Shown here: piece by piece, positions 17,331 to 25,757 of the stretch | How the letters are laid out: every line of letters begins with the position of its first letter | Position numbering within the stretch: the stretch's first letter is position 1 | Assembly: GCA_963833745.1 (NCBI GenBank) | Contig: CAWHZD010000008.1 | Span: 62,001 to 126,000, forward strand | DNA length: 64,000 nt | Direction: 5' to 3' | Origin: AP-15 sp963833745 | GTDB taxonomy: Bacteria; Pseudomonadota; Alphaproteobacteria; ATCC43930; CGMCC-115725 | Notes under the pieces: model-generated | The model's database searches: none | Told to the model about the DNA's origin: nothing | What the model saw: only the letters and a program-made list of their open reading frames with translations | Made by a program: the position numbers and the translations under genes

Positions 17331-17476
17331 ACCGCCCGCGAAAGCGGGTACCCAGAGCTTGCCCTTGGCCTGAACAGGGGGCAGCCTTCACCACACCCAC
17401 TGCTTCCTGGACCCCCGCTTTCGCGGGGGCGACGAGAAAGGGAAAATGGGAACCATTTGTCCGGCTCGGACCACTA
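17331..17476. repeat. Dispersed palindromic repeat, diverged copy
   Basis: Contains CCCGCGAAAGCGGGTACCCAGAGC, shortened here to its key CGCGAAAGCGGG, the core TTGGCCTGAACAGGGGGCA and a matching CCCCCGCTTTCGCGGGGG arm. Its right end (AACCATTTGTCCGGCTCGGACCAC) is the reverse complement of the GTGGTNC...AAATGGTT block that begins the other copies. It fills the spacer after the Ntn-hydrolase gene. Confidence 0.65.
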
Positions 17477-17479
17477 GCG

Positions 17480-18277
17480 TCAGCTGGCGTCGAACCCCTT
17501 TTGTCGCTGCACCCACTGAAAACCCTCGTGCTTGGTGATGGCCGCGATCGCGATCGAGCCGGCAACGGTTTTGGGCCGCGCGATGGCGAACTTCACAAAG
17601 CCGATCGTCGTCTCCACGAGAAAACGCGCCAGATCAACCGCGTCGCGGATGGGCATCGCATCGACGAAGAGAAGCTCGAATAGCGCGGGCGAGAGCTTGG
17701 CATGGAGTTCGCGCGCTTGATCGGGCGTGAGCCCGCTGGCGGCGGCCGCATCCTCGAAACCGGTCCCGAGCCCAAAGATCAGACGGCTGAGAGCCTCGTA
17801 TTCGCCATCCCACCGAATGCCGAATTCCTGCTCGCCTTGCACCTGGGTTGGCGCCGGGGAGTTGGGCCCGAGCAGCAGAATCTCCCAGACCTCGGCAAGT
17901 GGGCGACCTGCCGAGTAACCGCACAGCCGCACCCGGGTCCAGACCTCGCCAGCGTAGGCGGCGGCCTTCTCCTCGAACAGGAAGGTGCGAAGCCGGGTGG
18001 CGACTTGGGCAAGCGAATAGCGTGCCGGATCGAGCGCCCAGTCCTTTCGCGCCTCGTCCTCGCCATTGAAGCGGCGGCGCAAATCCTTGAGCAGCGTGTC
18101 GATCGACTCGCTTCCGATACCTCCCGCGCCGGTCACCATCGCTCCGATCGGCAGGCCCTGCCGCAAATTCACGATTTTGTCGGCGTGTCGATAGACCATG
18201 CCGCTCGCAAACGAGCTGGCGCTGTCCGCCGCCATGACCACCCCATCGTTGATTTTGACGGAGACAAGGACGGTCAT
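17480..18277 (-). CDS. Proteasome beta-like Ntn hydrolase (stand-alone)
   Basis: 265 residues. After removal of Met1 the chain begins TVLVSVKINDGVVMAADSAS. Counting from that Thr, Asp is at 17 (AADSA) and Lys at 33 (HADKIVNL), which is exactly the Thr1/Asp(Glu)17/Lys33 triad spacing of proteasome beta subunits and HslV. A glycine-rich GAMVTGAGGIG strand follows, as in 20S beta subunits, and the C-terminal half has FGLGTGFED and AIAAITKHEGFQW, resembling the beta-subunit 'AVITRKDGY' strand. Family members are Thr proteases that usually form rings. No partner ATPase, alpha subunit or HslU is next to it. HslV is about 175-180 residues and Anbu about 240-250, so this is longer than both. Function is inferred from fold motifs only. 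Confidence 0.7.
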   Translation of the reverse strand: MTVLVSVKINDGVVMAADSASSFASGMVYRHADKIVNLRQGLPIGAMVTGAGGIGSESIDTLLKDLRRRFNGEDEARKDWALDPARYSLAQVATRLRTFLFEEKAAAYAGEVWTRVRLCGYSAGRPLAEVWEILLLGPNSPAPTQVQGEQEFGIRWDGEYEALSRLIFGLGTGFEDAAAASGLTPDQARELHAKLSPALFELLFVDAMPIRDAVDLARFLVETTIGFVKFAIARPKTVAGSIAIAAITKHEGFQWVQRQKGFDAS

Positions 18278-18735
18278 AGTGCTGACTCACTGAAGGAGGA
18301 CCACGCATCATACTGTCGTGCGCGCGCTGTGGAATCGTTTTCCGGCAGGCGGGCGCGCCGGATCATGAGCGACGACGCCCGCCTTGGTCGATGCCGAGCG
18401 CTGCCGGAAGCTGCTGTATTTGGTTATGGTCGCCCCTTGTTTTTCCATAATACCCGGCTCGTGTCCAAGTGGCACCCCGCCGGACCTCTCGTCCAGATTT
18501 TTGGAGGAATCTCATTTTGCCAGATCACGAAGAACATGCCGGGAGGTCAACATTTACTCGAAGGCAGGGGAGGCAGGCTGGTCATTCCCAAGTTCGGTAT
18601 AGATCCGCTCTGCGTGATCGCATGATTGCCTGTTTTGTAAAACTCCTCAGGCTTCAAATATTTTGCGCGGAGAAATTGCAACCGCACGGCGCTTCACTAC
18701 ATAGACTCCATTAAAATGATGTTGGAGTAAGAGAT
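18278..18735. other. Divergent intergenic region
   Basis: 458 bp between the leftward Ntn hydrolase and the rightward MucR-like gene. Frames here lack recognisable content. Promoters of both genes must lie here; GTAAGAGAT just before 18736 is the only weak ribosome-site candidate. Confidence 0.45.
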
Positions 18736-19209
18736 ATGGCCGATGACAGCAGTGCGCCAAAGGTTAATCCCAGCATGGTTGCCGAGATCGTCTGTGGTTA
18801 TGTCTCGCAAAATAATGTCGGAGTCGACCAGATTGCGGTCCTGATCGAGACGGTGCATCGCACCCTCAGCGGCCTCGGCAATAGCGCGCCTGCGCCGGCG
18901 TCGCAACCGCTGGAGCCGGCAGTCCCGATCCGGCGATCGGTGCAGCCCGACTACGTCGTGTGCCTTGAATGCGGGTTTCGCGGCCAAACCCTGCGCCGGC
19001 ATCTGCGCACGTCGCACGGGCTCGAGCCGGTGGCGTATCGCGCCCGCTGGAAATTGTCCCCCGGTCACGCCTTGGTCGCGCCAGCCTACTCGGAGCGGCG
19101 TTCGACGATGGCAAAGGAGATCGGTCTTGGTCGCAAGTCGGTACCGGCCGAGACCGCGCCCGCACCAAAGCGGCGAGGACGCCCACAGCGAACGGTGCAA
19201 GCCGGCTAA
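18736..19209 (+). CDS. Ros/MucR family transcriptional regulator
   Basis: 157 residues. The central prokaryotic zinc finger is CLECGFRGQTLRRHLRTSHG (Cys-X2-Cys-X9-His-X4-His pattern around residues 77-96), followed by the conserved YRARWKLSPGHALVAPAYSERRSTMAKEIGLG, of which the key blocks are YRARW, VAPAYSE and AKEIGLGRK. MucR/Ros proteins bind AT-rich promoter DNA and control exopolysaccharide, motility and virulence or symbiosis genes in alphaproteobacteria. A role in regulating the glycan and secreted-protein genes of this window is possible but only inferred. The N-terminal helix region (SMVAEIVCGYVSQNNV) is the usual oligomerisation part. Confidence 0.92.
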   Translation: MADDSSAPKVNPSMVAEIVCGYVSQNNVGVDQIAVLIETVHRTLSGLGNSAPAPASQPLEPAVPIRRSVQPDYVVCLECGFRGQTLRRHLRTSHGLEPVAYRARWKLSPGHALVAPAYSERRSTMAKEIGLGRKSVPAETAPAPKRRGRPQRTVQAG

Positions 19210-19334
19210 CCCTGCTTCGCCTCGGATTTCTTGCTGTGCACGGACCGGTCCGACGGGTCGCGGCGCCTGATTTCCAGGTCCAAGAAACTCCCGCGCGTGT
19301 GGTTGACCCGCAGCGGCAGCACCGTCGAGCCGGA

Positions 19335-19868
19335 TCAGAGTAAGCCGAAGCCCCCGAGGGTTGCGCCGGCGAGCAGCATCCACATGGGGTTGAGCCGCGT
19401 CGCCAGCGTCGCCGCGGCCGCGGCGAGCGTGACGACCGCAGTCCGCCATCCCGTGTCCGCCGCGCGCGCCATCACGGCGCCGCCGGCGATGACGATCCCG
19501 ATGACAACCGGCACCAGGCCGAGGCGCACGATCCGTTGCCATGGCGCGTCGCGGAATCGACCCCACAGGCGATAGGCGGCAAAATACATGGCGCAAGGCG
19601 GCCCGAAGGTGGCAAACGCGCTCGCCACGGCTCCGGGAAATCCCCCCACCTTCCACCCGACGAAACTCATCATCAGGATCATGTTCGGCCCGGGGACAGC
19701 TTGGGCGATCGCGAAGAAATCGGCAAATTCCTGATCCGTCATCCAACCGTGGGTGCTGACGACGAAGTTGCGGACGTCCGGCAGGACGGTGGGGAAACCG
19801 CCAAAGCTGATCGACGACAGCAGGGCAAGATGCGCGGTGAGCGCGACCAGAGGGGAAGGGCCGCTCAT
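19335..19868 (-). CDS. Chromate transporter, second half-size subunit
   Basis: 177 residues with about five to six membrane helices. It carries the CHR-family motifs FGGFPTVLPDVRNFVV, GWMTDQEFADFFAIAQAVPGPN and GWKVGGFPGAV. CHR proteins occur as one long chain or as two half-size chains from neighbouring genes; here the 4-bp overlap with the upstream gene (ATGA at 19865-19868) shows a two-gene form. The pair would export chromate, or a related anion, across the inner membrane, though substrate cannot be proven from sequence. Confidence 0.88.
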   Translation of the reverse strand: MSGPSPLVALTAHLALLSSISFGGFPTVLPDVRNFVVSTHGWMTDQEFADFFAIAQAVPGPNMILMMSFVGWKVGGFPGAVASAFATFGPPCAMYFAAYRLWGRFRDAPWQRIVRLGLVPVVIGIVIAGGAVMARAADTGWRTAVVTLAAAAATLATRLNPMWMLLAGATLGGFGLL

Positions 19869-20437
19869 CGCGCCCTCGCGTTTTCGCGGCCGGCGACGGC
19901 AATGCTGAGCGGCACCAAGCCGAACAGGACGACGAGAAGCGGCACTCTGCCAAAGGTAGTCAGTCCGAACGCAAGCGCGGCAAAAAGCCAGGCGGCCGGG
20001 CGCCGGCGGTGCGGCATCAGGAGCCTTAGGCCGGTCGCGATGAGAAGCCCCGCTGCCGTCGCGGCAGCCCCGCCGAGGATGTTGCGGAGAACCGTCAGGT
20101 GAGCATATTTAAGGTATAGCACGCCGAGCGAGAGGCCGATCGCCCACGGGATCGCAAGGAAGCCGCAGAGCGCGGCGATTGTGCCGATCGCGCCTCGCAT
20201 CTTCGCTCCGACGCAGACGGCAATGCCGACGACGTTGGGTCCGGGCATGAACTGGCAAAGGCTGACGATGTCGACAAATTCCTTGTCGCTTATCCACCGG
20301 CGGTTCTCGACGGCGATCCGGTGCGCCCACACGATCCCGCCGCCAAAGCCGCAGAGCGAAACGATCAGGAACGCGGTGAAGAGCGCGACGAGAGGAACCG
20401 GCTGCTCGGTGTTCTGCTCCGGCGCCGCCTCAACCAT
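19865..20437 (-). CDS. Chromate transporter, first half-size subunit
   Basis: 190 residues from the ATG at 20437 (MVEAAPEQN); an in-frame start at 20482 is less likely. It has FGGGIVWAHRIAVENRRWIS, then KEFVDIVSLCQFMPGPNVVG and VGAKMRGAIG, the signature repeated in CHR half-proteins, and about six hydrophobic helices. It precedes and overlaps the second subunit by 4 bp, so translation is probably coupled. The two chains would sit antiparallel in the membrane as in other short-chain CHR pairs. Confidence 0.88.
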   Translation of the reverse strand: MVEAAPEQNTEQPVPLVALFTAFLIVSLCGFGGGIVWAHRIAVENRRWISDKEFVDIVSLCQFMPGPNVVGIAVCVGAKMRGAIGTIAALCGFLAIPWAIGLSLGVLYLKYAHLTVLRNILGGAAATAAGLLIATGLRLLMPHRRRPAAWLFAALAFGLTTFGRVPLLVVLFGLVPLSIAVAGRENARAR

Positions 20438-20529
20438 TTGCGACCTTTCCGGCAACGGGAGGCGTTTGGTCCGCCCCCACACATGCTCATGCTGATGACG
20501 ATTTACCTAAATGGTCCGTCGTGCCGACA

Positions 20530-20640
20530 ATGATCCGCCGCCGCGACGCGAGCGGACCCCGGCTGCGCTCGACCATCGGCGATCTCGGCGGCGGGGGCCG
20601 GTTCGACGGCTTTCCGACGACCAAGGCGTCAGCCGGTTGA
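20530..20640 (+). CDS. Possible small protein upstream of 20654 gene
   Basis: A 36-residue frame (MIRRRDASGPRLRSTIGD...) that stops 13 bp before the next start, with the AGGAG of that next gene directly after its stop. The close fit suggests a short translated leader gene, but nothing else supports it. Confidence 0.25.
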   Translation: MIRRRDASGPRLRSTIGDLGGGGRFDGFPTTKASAG

Positions 20641-20653
20641 AGGAGCAACCACG

Positions 20654-21127
20654 ATGGAAGTCTGCGAGCGGCTGGGACGCGGCGACGAGAAGGTTTCGGA
20701 CGCCGTCGCCATTGTCGTCCACACGCTCGCCCATGCGAGCGGCGCGCTCAAGGCAGCCGGGGCGGCCGGCCGGCATGCGATCCTCGTCAGTGCCATCGAC
20801 GCCGGCGTCTATGCAGGGGCCGGCTGGTTCACGGCGCTTGTCGAGGCTGCAAGGCGGGCCGTCCCCAGCGCCCGATTTTCCGCAGTTCTCGATTGCGGTG
20901 ACCGGCCCGGCGCGGCACTCGCCGCGATCCGCGCGCAGGTCGAAGGGGTGATCTTCACCGGCCGTGCCGATGTCGCCCGGCGCCTCGCCGACATCGCCCG
21001 TCAGCACGGGGTGCGCCTTGTCACCGAGCGCCCCGTGGCGGCCCTTGACCTACTCGGCGACTTCTTCGCTTCGGAGGCGGCGATCGAACAACGCTGCGCC
21101 TGTTTCTTCGGGTCACCGGACCCCTGA
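20654..21127 (+). CDS. Hypothetical alpha/beta protein
   Basis: 157 residues with ribosome site AGGAG at 20640-20644. The sequence alternates strands and helices: HAILVSAIDAGVYAGAGWFT, ARFSAVLDCGDRPGAALAAI, GVIFTGRADVARRLADIARQ and GVRLVTERPVAALDLL. This regular pattern suggests a small Rossmann-like or phosphosugar-like domain, but no family is recognised. It lies between the divergent chromate transporter pair and a convergent cupin gene. No signal peptide or membrane segment is present. Confidence 0.6.
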   Translation: MEVCERLGRGDEKVSDAVAIVVHTLAHASGALKAAGAAGRHAILVSAIDAGVYAGAGWFTALVEAARRAVPSARFSAVLDCGDRPGAALAAIRAQVEGVIFTGRADVARRLADIARQHGVRLVTERPVAALDLLGDFFASEAAIEQRCACFFGSPDP

Positions 21128-21220
21128 AGCCGACGGACGAGGGCGATGCGGCGATGACCCGCTTCCCGAGGCGGCCACCACCGCAGTCGCCCCGGGCGAG
21201 TCGGTGCTGAGCCGGTCGTC

Positions 21221-21724
21221 CTAGGCGACGCGCTCGTAGGGGAAGCGCTGGACCTTTTCCATATTCCTGCCTTCGATGCGGATCAGCCGGGTCGGTCCCT
21301 CGCGTCGCGGCGAATGCAGGTCGCCCTCGTTGTAGAGATAGGCCATGCCCGGCGTCAGCGTGTAGTCCTTGATCGGGCGCGCCTTGCCGGGCTTGCCCTC
21401 GCCGGGGCGGGCGACCGGCTCGTAGTCGGTCATCACCGTCTGGCCGCGGGCCTGGCCGTAGATCGCCCATGAGGGACCGTGATCGTGCGGGTTGCTGCCC
21501 TTGGCATCGTGGTGGACATGGCCGAGAATACAAAAGCCGAGTTCGGGATCTTCGTACAGCACCTTGCGCTCGGGCACGTCGTCGCCGAGATGCGCCGCGA
21601 CGAATTCTTCGTCCTTCAGCACGTCGCGGACCAGCGCGCACACCTGCTTGCGTCCCTCGACCCCCGGATCTTGCTCGAGGATCCGGTGACATTCCGCTGA
21701 AAACCGTTCGAGGTTGTATCCCAT
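21221..21724 (-). CDS. Cupin protein, cysteine-dioxygenase-like
   Basis: 167 residues. The double-stranded beta-helix motif 1 is HDHGPSWAIYGQARGQTVM (metal His-X-His with later Glu/His), and DLHSPRREGPTRLIRIEG is the second cupin motif. The arrangement matches the predicted metal-dependent cupins related to cysteine dioxygenase (COG5553). It would bind Fe(II) and oxidise a small thiol or related molecule, but substrate is unknown. Sixty bp upstream of its start begins a ten-copy 14-bp tandem repeat, so its promoter region may vary in length. Confidence 0.75.
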   Translation of the reverse strand: MGYNLERFSAECHRILEQDPGVEGRKQVCALVRDVLKDEEFVAAHLGDDVPERKVLYEDPELGFCILGHVHHDAKGSNPHDHGPSWAIYGQARGQTVMTDYEPVARPGEGKPGKARPIKDYTLTPGMAYLYNEGDLHSPRREGPTRLIRIEGRNMEKVQRFPYERVA

Positions 21725-21783
21725 TTCAATCAGCTCCTTCGCAATTGGCGCCGGCTGCCGCCTGCGCTTTCATTCAAACCGCC

Positions 21784-21923
21784 CCAGGATTGCCGGGCCA
21801 GGATTGCCGGGCCAGGATTGCCGGGCCAGGATTGCCGGGCCAGGATTGCCGGGCCAGGATTGCCGGGCCAGGATTGCCGGGCCAGGATTGCCGGGCCAGG
21901 ATTGCCGGGCCAGGATTGCCGGG
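21784..21923. repeat. 14-bp minisatellite, 10 copies
   Basis: CCAGGATTGCCGGG is repeated ten times without interruption or sequence variation. It lies in the upstream region of the leftward cupin gene, starting 60 bp before its ATG. Units touch one another, so this is not CRISPR. The remaining gap to 22198 is AT-rich in part and shows no gene. Confidence 0.95.
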
Positions 21924-22198
21924 CCAGCCAACCACAATTTTAACAGCGATGCCAGCTTCTATCAGTGTTACTTGGGCCTGTACCGAAATGATATAATTCA
22001 TCGTAAAAGAAACACTTTTCACATAACCAAGGCGAATAATGCTACAGTTCTACAATCGGGATAAACACCACAAACAACAGTCGCAGCTTGCAATGCCTCG
22101 GCAACACGCCGGATCCGCGTCTTGCGTCGTTGCCCGCCGACAAAGGCTGCAGCGGTCACTCTGGGGTCGAATTGACCGCCGCATGCCTGTGGTCGGAG

Positions 22199-23110
22199 CT
22201 ACTGCCGCGTGTATTTGACGACGCGGCGCACGCGGCCCCAGTCTCCCGGCTGAACGACGTAGAGATCCTTGTGCGAGTCGACCCAGATGCCGTGATTGGA
22301 GCGATGGACCGGACCATCGCCCCAGCGGGCCAAGCGCTCGCCGTCGAGCGTCAGAAGGCTGATCATGCCGCCATTGTGCTCGTTGATGTAAACGGTATCC
22401 TCGTCATCGACATAGAAGAACGCCGGGCCGATCAGCTCGGTCGGCCATACTTCGAGTAATTTGCCGGCCTGGTCGAAAACTTGGACCCGGTCGTTCTCGC
22501 GGTCGGCGACCAGCAACCGGCCGCGCCGGTCGATCCACACCCCGTGCGGCAGGTTGAACTGGCCCGGCGCCGTGCCCGGCTCGCCCCACGAAAACAAATG
22601 CTTGCCGTCGGCGGCGAATTTGTGAACCCGCGCGTTGCCGTAGCCGTCGCTGATGAAGAACTCGCCCGACGGTGCAAAGGCGATGTCGGTCGGCAGGTTG
22701 AACGGGCCGCCGCCATGGGTCACCTGCTTGTATGCGGCCGAGCTGAACTCGTCGGCGGGCACCCCGGTGTCGGAGCGCTGGCCCTTGACGCCGATGGTGT
22801 GCAGCAATTCACCATCGGTCGTGAACTTCATGAACTGCCCGTGGTACTCGTCGGTGAGCCAGACGAAATCGTTCGCGTCGATGCGGATCGCGTGCGGAAA
22901 CGAAAACAACCCGGCGCCCCAGGATTTGAGGAAGTTTCCGTCGCGGTCGAACACCACGACCGGATGCGCGGAATTGCGATTGAAGCAGTAGACGCGGTCC
23001 TGTGAATCGACGCTGACGGCGCACGCCCTGACTTCCAGGCCTTCGGGCGGGCGGGCCCATTCTTCGTTGACCTTGTAGGTATATTTGCCGCTGCCGACGA
23101 TGGGATCCAT
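22199..23110 (-). CDS. NHL-repeat six-bladed beta-propeller protein
   Basis: 303 residues from the ATG at 23110 (MDPIVGSGKY). Repeats of the NHL type run through the chain: VDSQDRVYCFNR, VVVFDRDGNFLKSWG, FSFPHAIRIDANDFVW, FNLPTDIAFAPSGEFFISDG, NARVHKFAADGKHLFSWG, GQFNLPHGVWIDRRGRLLVADREN and HGIWVDSHKDLYVV. The layout resembles the lyase half of peptidylglycine alpha-amidating enzymes and related bacterial propellers. There is no obvious signal peptide. It is preceded on the same strand by an MFS transporter about 100 bp upstream, so the two may share a transcript. Binding partner or reaction is unknown. Confidence 0.82.
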   Translation of the reverse strand: MDPIVGSGKYTYKVNEEWARPPEGLEVRACAVSVDSQDRVYCFNRNSAHPVVVFDRDGNFLKSWGAGLFSFPHAIRIDANDFVWLTDEYHGQFMKFTTDGELLHTIGVKGQRSDTGVPADEFSSAAYKQVTHGGGPFNLPTDIAFAPSGEFFISDGYGNARVHKFAADGKHLFSWGEPGTAPGQFNLPHGVWIDRRGRLLVADRENDRVQVFDQAGKLLEVWPTELIGPAFFYVDDEDTVYINEHNGGMISLLTLDGERLARWGDGPVHRSNHGIWVDSHKDLYVVQPGDWGRVRRVVKYTRQ

Positions 23111-23211
23111 GATTTCCCCCTTTCCATTTTCTGTGATCGTGGAGGTTGCACTCGCGGGCATTATAGCAGGGACGGTGCCGGCGGGTTCGAGAAATCCCAG
23201 GCCCCTCGTGC

Positions 23212-24471
23212 CTAGGTCTGCACCAACAGTGGTGCGCGCCATCGGATTTGACGGAACACCAGCGCGCCGACGATAACCAGATTGGCGAGGTTGAAGACGA
23301 TCCCGGTGGCAAAGGCCGCCGCGTAAAACCCGGCGAAGTCGTAAATTACGCCGGCGAGCCAGCCGCCGGCCGCCATGCCCGAGCCGCTGAACAGCAGCAC
23401 AGTCGGGATCCGCCATGACGCTTCTGAGGCCGGAAACAGCTCCCGCACCGCCACGACGTAGGCCGGGATGATCCCGCTGAACCCGAGCCCGAACGCCGCC
23501 GCGACGGCAAACAGGCCAGCCTCGCTCTGGGTCAGCAGAAACCCGACCATCGCCGCGGCTTGACAGGCCGAACCGGCGAGCACCGTGTACAACCCGCCGA
23601 ACCGGTCGGCGACGAAACCCCAGAATTGCCGGCCGACAAAGGCGCAGGCCAGCAGCAGCGACAGCATCGCCGCGCCCTGCGTGACCGGGATGCCGAGATC
23701 GCCGCAATAGGCGACCAGGTGGCCTTGCGGCATCGCCATCGGCACGCAGCACAAAAAGCTCGCCACGCACAAAAGGCCGAGCGCCGTGCGTGGCCGCAGG
23801 CCGAGGACCGCGGCGCGCGGCGCCGGTCCAGCACCGGCAGCACCACCGCTTAGCGGCTCGGGCGGGGCGCCGAAGACCAGAAAGGCGGTGGGCAAGATCG
23901 CAACGACCGCGAAGCCCGCATAAAGCTGCATCGTGGTGCGCCAGCCGAGCGCCTGGGTCGCATGGCCGAACAGCGGCGCCCAGACCGTCCCGGCGACTGC
24001 CTGGCCGCTCGCGATCAGCGCCAGCGCCGTGCCGCGACGGCGGTCGAACCAGCGCGCGATATAGACGTAGAGCGGTGCGTTGATCCCGGCATTGCCGAGC
24101 AGCCCCATCAACAACCCGTGGCCGACATAGAGCGACCAACGCCCGCCGAGGCTCGACAGGACAAGACCGGCGGCGGTCATCAGCGCGCCGAACATGACCG
24201 TCCAGCGCACCCCTGTCCGCTCGGCGATCCGGCCCATCGCGATCCCGCCGAACGCGGACCCGAGCCAAGCGAGCGAGACCGCCAGCGCCGGCACCGAGCG
24301 AACATCGCCGAACTCCGCCGCGATCGGCTTCAGCGCCACGATGGTGATGATCGGTGCTCCGAAAGAGACCGACAGGATGCCGAGCGCGGTCAGTGCGATC
24401 AGCCACGACCGCCGCGTCTCGATCGTCGCCGCTGCCGCGACGGCGCGGCCGGTCGCAGAGGCAATCGTCAT
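23212..24471 (-). CDS. MFS transporter
   Basis: 419 residues with about twelve hydrophobic helices in two halves split by a Pro/Ala-rich loop near residue 210. The first half has GGIAMGRIAERTGVRWTVM, the MFS motif A between helices 2 and 3, and WFDRRRGTALALIASG; the second half has RQFWGFVADRFGG. The topology and motifs resemble monocarboxylate/oxalate-formate-type carriers. It probably moves a small organic acid driven by the proton gradient. The NHL propeller gene follows downstream on the same strand. Substrate is not deducible. Confidence 0.88.
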   Translation of the reverse strand: MTIASATGRAVAAAATIETRRSWLIALTALGILSVSFGAPIITIVALKPIAAEFGDVRSVPALAVSLAWLGSAFGGIAMGRIAERTGVRWTVMFGALMTAAGLVLSSLGGRWSLYVGHGLLMGLLGNAGINAPLYVYIARWFDRRRGTALALIASGQAVAGTVWAPLFGHATQALGWRTTMQLYAGFAVVAILPTAFLVFGAPPEPLSGGAAGAGPAPRAAVLGLRPRTALGLLCVASFLCCVPMAMPQGHLVAYCGDLGIPVTQGAAMLSLLLACAFVGRQFWGFVADRFGGLYTVLAGSACQAAAMVGFLLTQSEAGLFAVAAAFGLGFSGIIPAYVVAVRELFPASEASWRIPTVLLFSGSGMAAGGWLAGVIYDFAGFYAAAFATGIVFNLANLVIVGALVFRQIRWRAPLLVQT

Positions 24472-24745
24472 CGCGGTGCGGTCTCGGCGAATGGGACGGG
24501 TTCGGGTGCACTACGACCCGGCATCCAGGTCAGCGTGATGCGCAACGCCATCGTTCCTCCGCGGGTGGTTTCTGTCCCGCCTGTTGCCGCGAGTGTTGCG
24601 CCGCGGCGCCGGTACGGCAACCGGGATCCTTGCAGAGCCGATCCGGCCGCAGCGCAGACGAAGCGCCTTCGAGCAACGTCCGCTCGCCTTGGCGGGGCGA
24701 TTCTGATACAAGAGAACATCACCTGCCGCAGCAAGGAGCGTGTCG

Positions 24746-25675
24746 ATGGCCCTCACCGAACCCGTCAAGCGGATCCTGGCGAATTACGAAAGCGACAATC
24801 CCGGCACCAAGGCGAACCTCGCTCGCATCCTGATGCAGGGCAAGTTGGGCGGCACCGGCAAATTGCTGATCCTGCCGGTCGATCAGGGGGTCGAGCACGG
24901 TCCGGCGCGCAGCTTTGCGCCCAACCCGCCGGCCTACGACCCGCATTACCATTACGAGCTGGCGATCGAGGCCGGGCTGTCGGCCTATGCCGCACCGCTC
25001 GGTTTTATCGAGGGCGGCGCCGCGACCTTTGCCGGCCAGATCCCGTTGATCCTCAAGCTCAACGACGCCAACAGCATGTCGCGGCTCAAAGAGAACGCGA
25101 CCCAGGCGACCACAGGCAATGTCAAGGACGCGCTGCGCCTCGGCGCCTCGGCGATCGGCTATACGATCTATCCCGGCTCCGACGCCGCCTACGAGCAGAT
25201 GCGCGAGATCACCGAGCTGGCCTGCGAGGCCAAGTCGTACGGTCTCGCGGTGGTGATTTGGTCCTACCCGCGCGGCGGCAACCTGTCGCGCGAGGGTGAA
25301 ACCGCGATCGACATCTGCGCCTATGCGGCCCAGATCGCGGCCCAGCTCGGCGCCCACATCATCAAGGTCAAGCCGCCGACCGAGCATCTCGAGCTCGCCG
25401 CGGCCAAGGCGGTCTACGAGCGCCAGGAGATCGACATCTCGACCCCCGCGGCGCGCATCCGCCATGTCGTGCAGTCGGCCTTCAACGGGCGGCGGATCGT
25501 GGTCTTTTCGGGTGGCGAGGCCAAGGACCTCGACGGCGTCTTTGCCGAGGTGCGCGCGGTCCGCGACGGCGGCGCCAACGGCTCGATCATCGGCCGCAAC
25601 ACCTTCCAGCGGCCCAAAGCCCAGGCGATCGACATGCTGAACAAGATCGTCAAGATCTATCTCGGCAAGGACTGA
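24746..25675 (+). CDS. Class I fructose-bisphosphate aldolase (DhnA type)
   Basis: 309 residues from the ATG at 24746, 8 bp after AAGGAG; the GTG at 24740 is too near that site. The enzyme cleaves fructose 1,6-bisphosphate to two triose phosphates through a Schiff base on Lys, most likely in HIIKVKPP. Family blocks include LILPVDQGVEHGPARSF, GGAATFAGQIP, IGYTIYPGS, VVIWSYPRGG and the phosphate-binding VVFSGGEAK and GSIIGRNTFQRP. It is cytoplasmic and takes part in glycolysis and gluconeogenesis. A hairpin follows the stop, then the thiE gene on the same strand. Confidence 0.92.
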   Translation: MALTEPVKRILANYESDNPGTKANLARILMQGKLGGTGKLLILPVDQGVEHGPARSFAPNPPAYDPHYHYELAIEAGLSAYAAPLGFIEGGAATFAGQIPLILKLNDANSMSRLKENATQATTGNVKDALRLGASAIGYTIYPGSDAAYEQMREITELACEAKSYGLAVVIWSYPRGGNLSREGETAIDICAYAAQIAAQLGAHIIKVKPPTEHLELAAAKAVYERQEIDISTPAARIRHVVQSAFNGRRIVVFSGGEAKDLDGVFAEVRAVRDGGANGSIIGRNTFQRPKAQAIDMLNKIVKIYLGKD

Positions 25676-25690
25676 CCGCAACCGCAGCGC

Positions 25691-25725
25691 GCCCCTCACC
25701 GCCGCGAAGCGGGCGGGTGAGGGGC
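25691..25725 (+). terminator. Hairpin between fba and thiE
   Basis: GCCCCTCACC pairs with GGTGAGGGGC across a short loop. No T-run follows, so it may be a repeat element or a processing or attenuating structure rather than a classical terminator. Confidence 0.4.
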
Positions 25726-25757
25726 AGCCGGCGACGGGGATGGGGGAGAGGGCGCGA

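Noticed and set aside
22199..24511. One 770-residue fused protein on the minus strand
   Set aside because: The left part is a complete NHL protein starting at 23110 and the region upstream is a distinct MFS gene in another frame; the joint open frame is a high-GC shadow.
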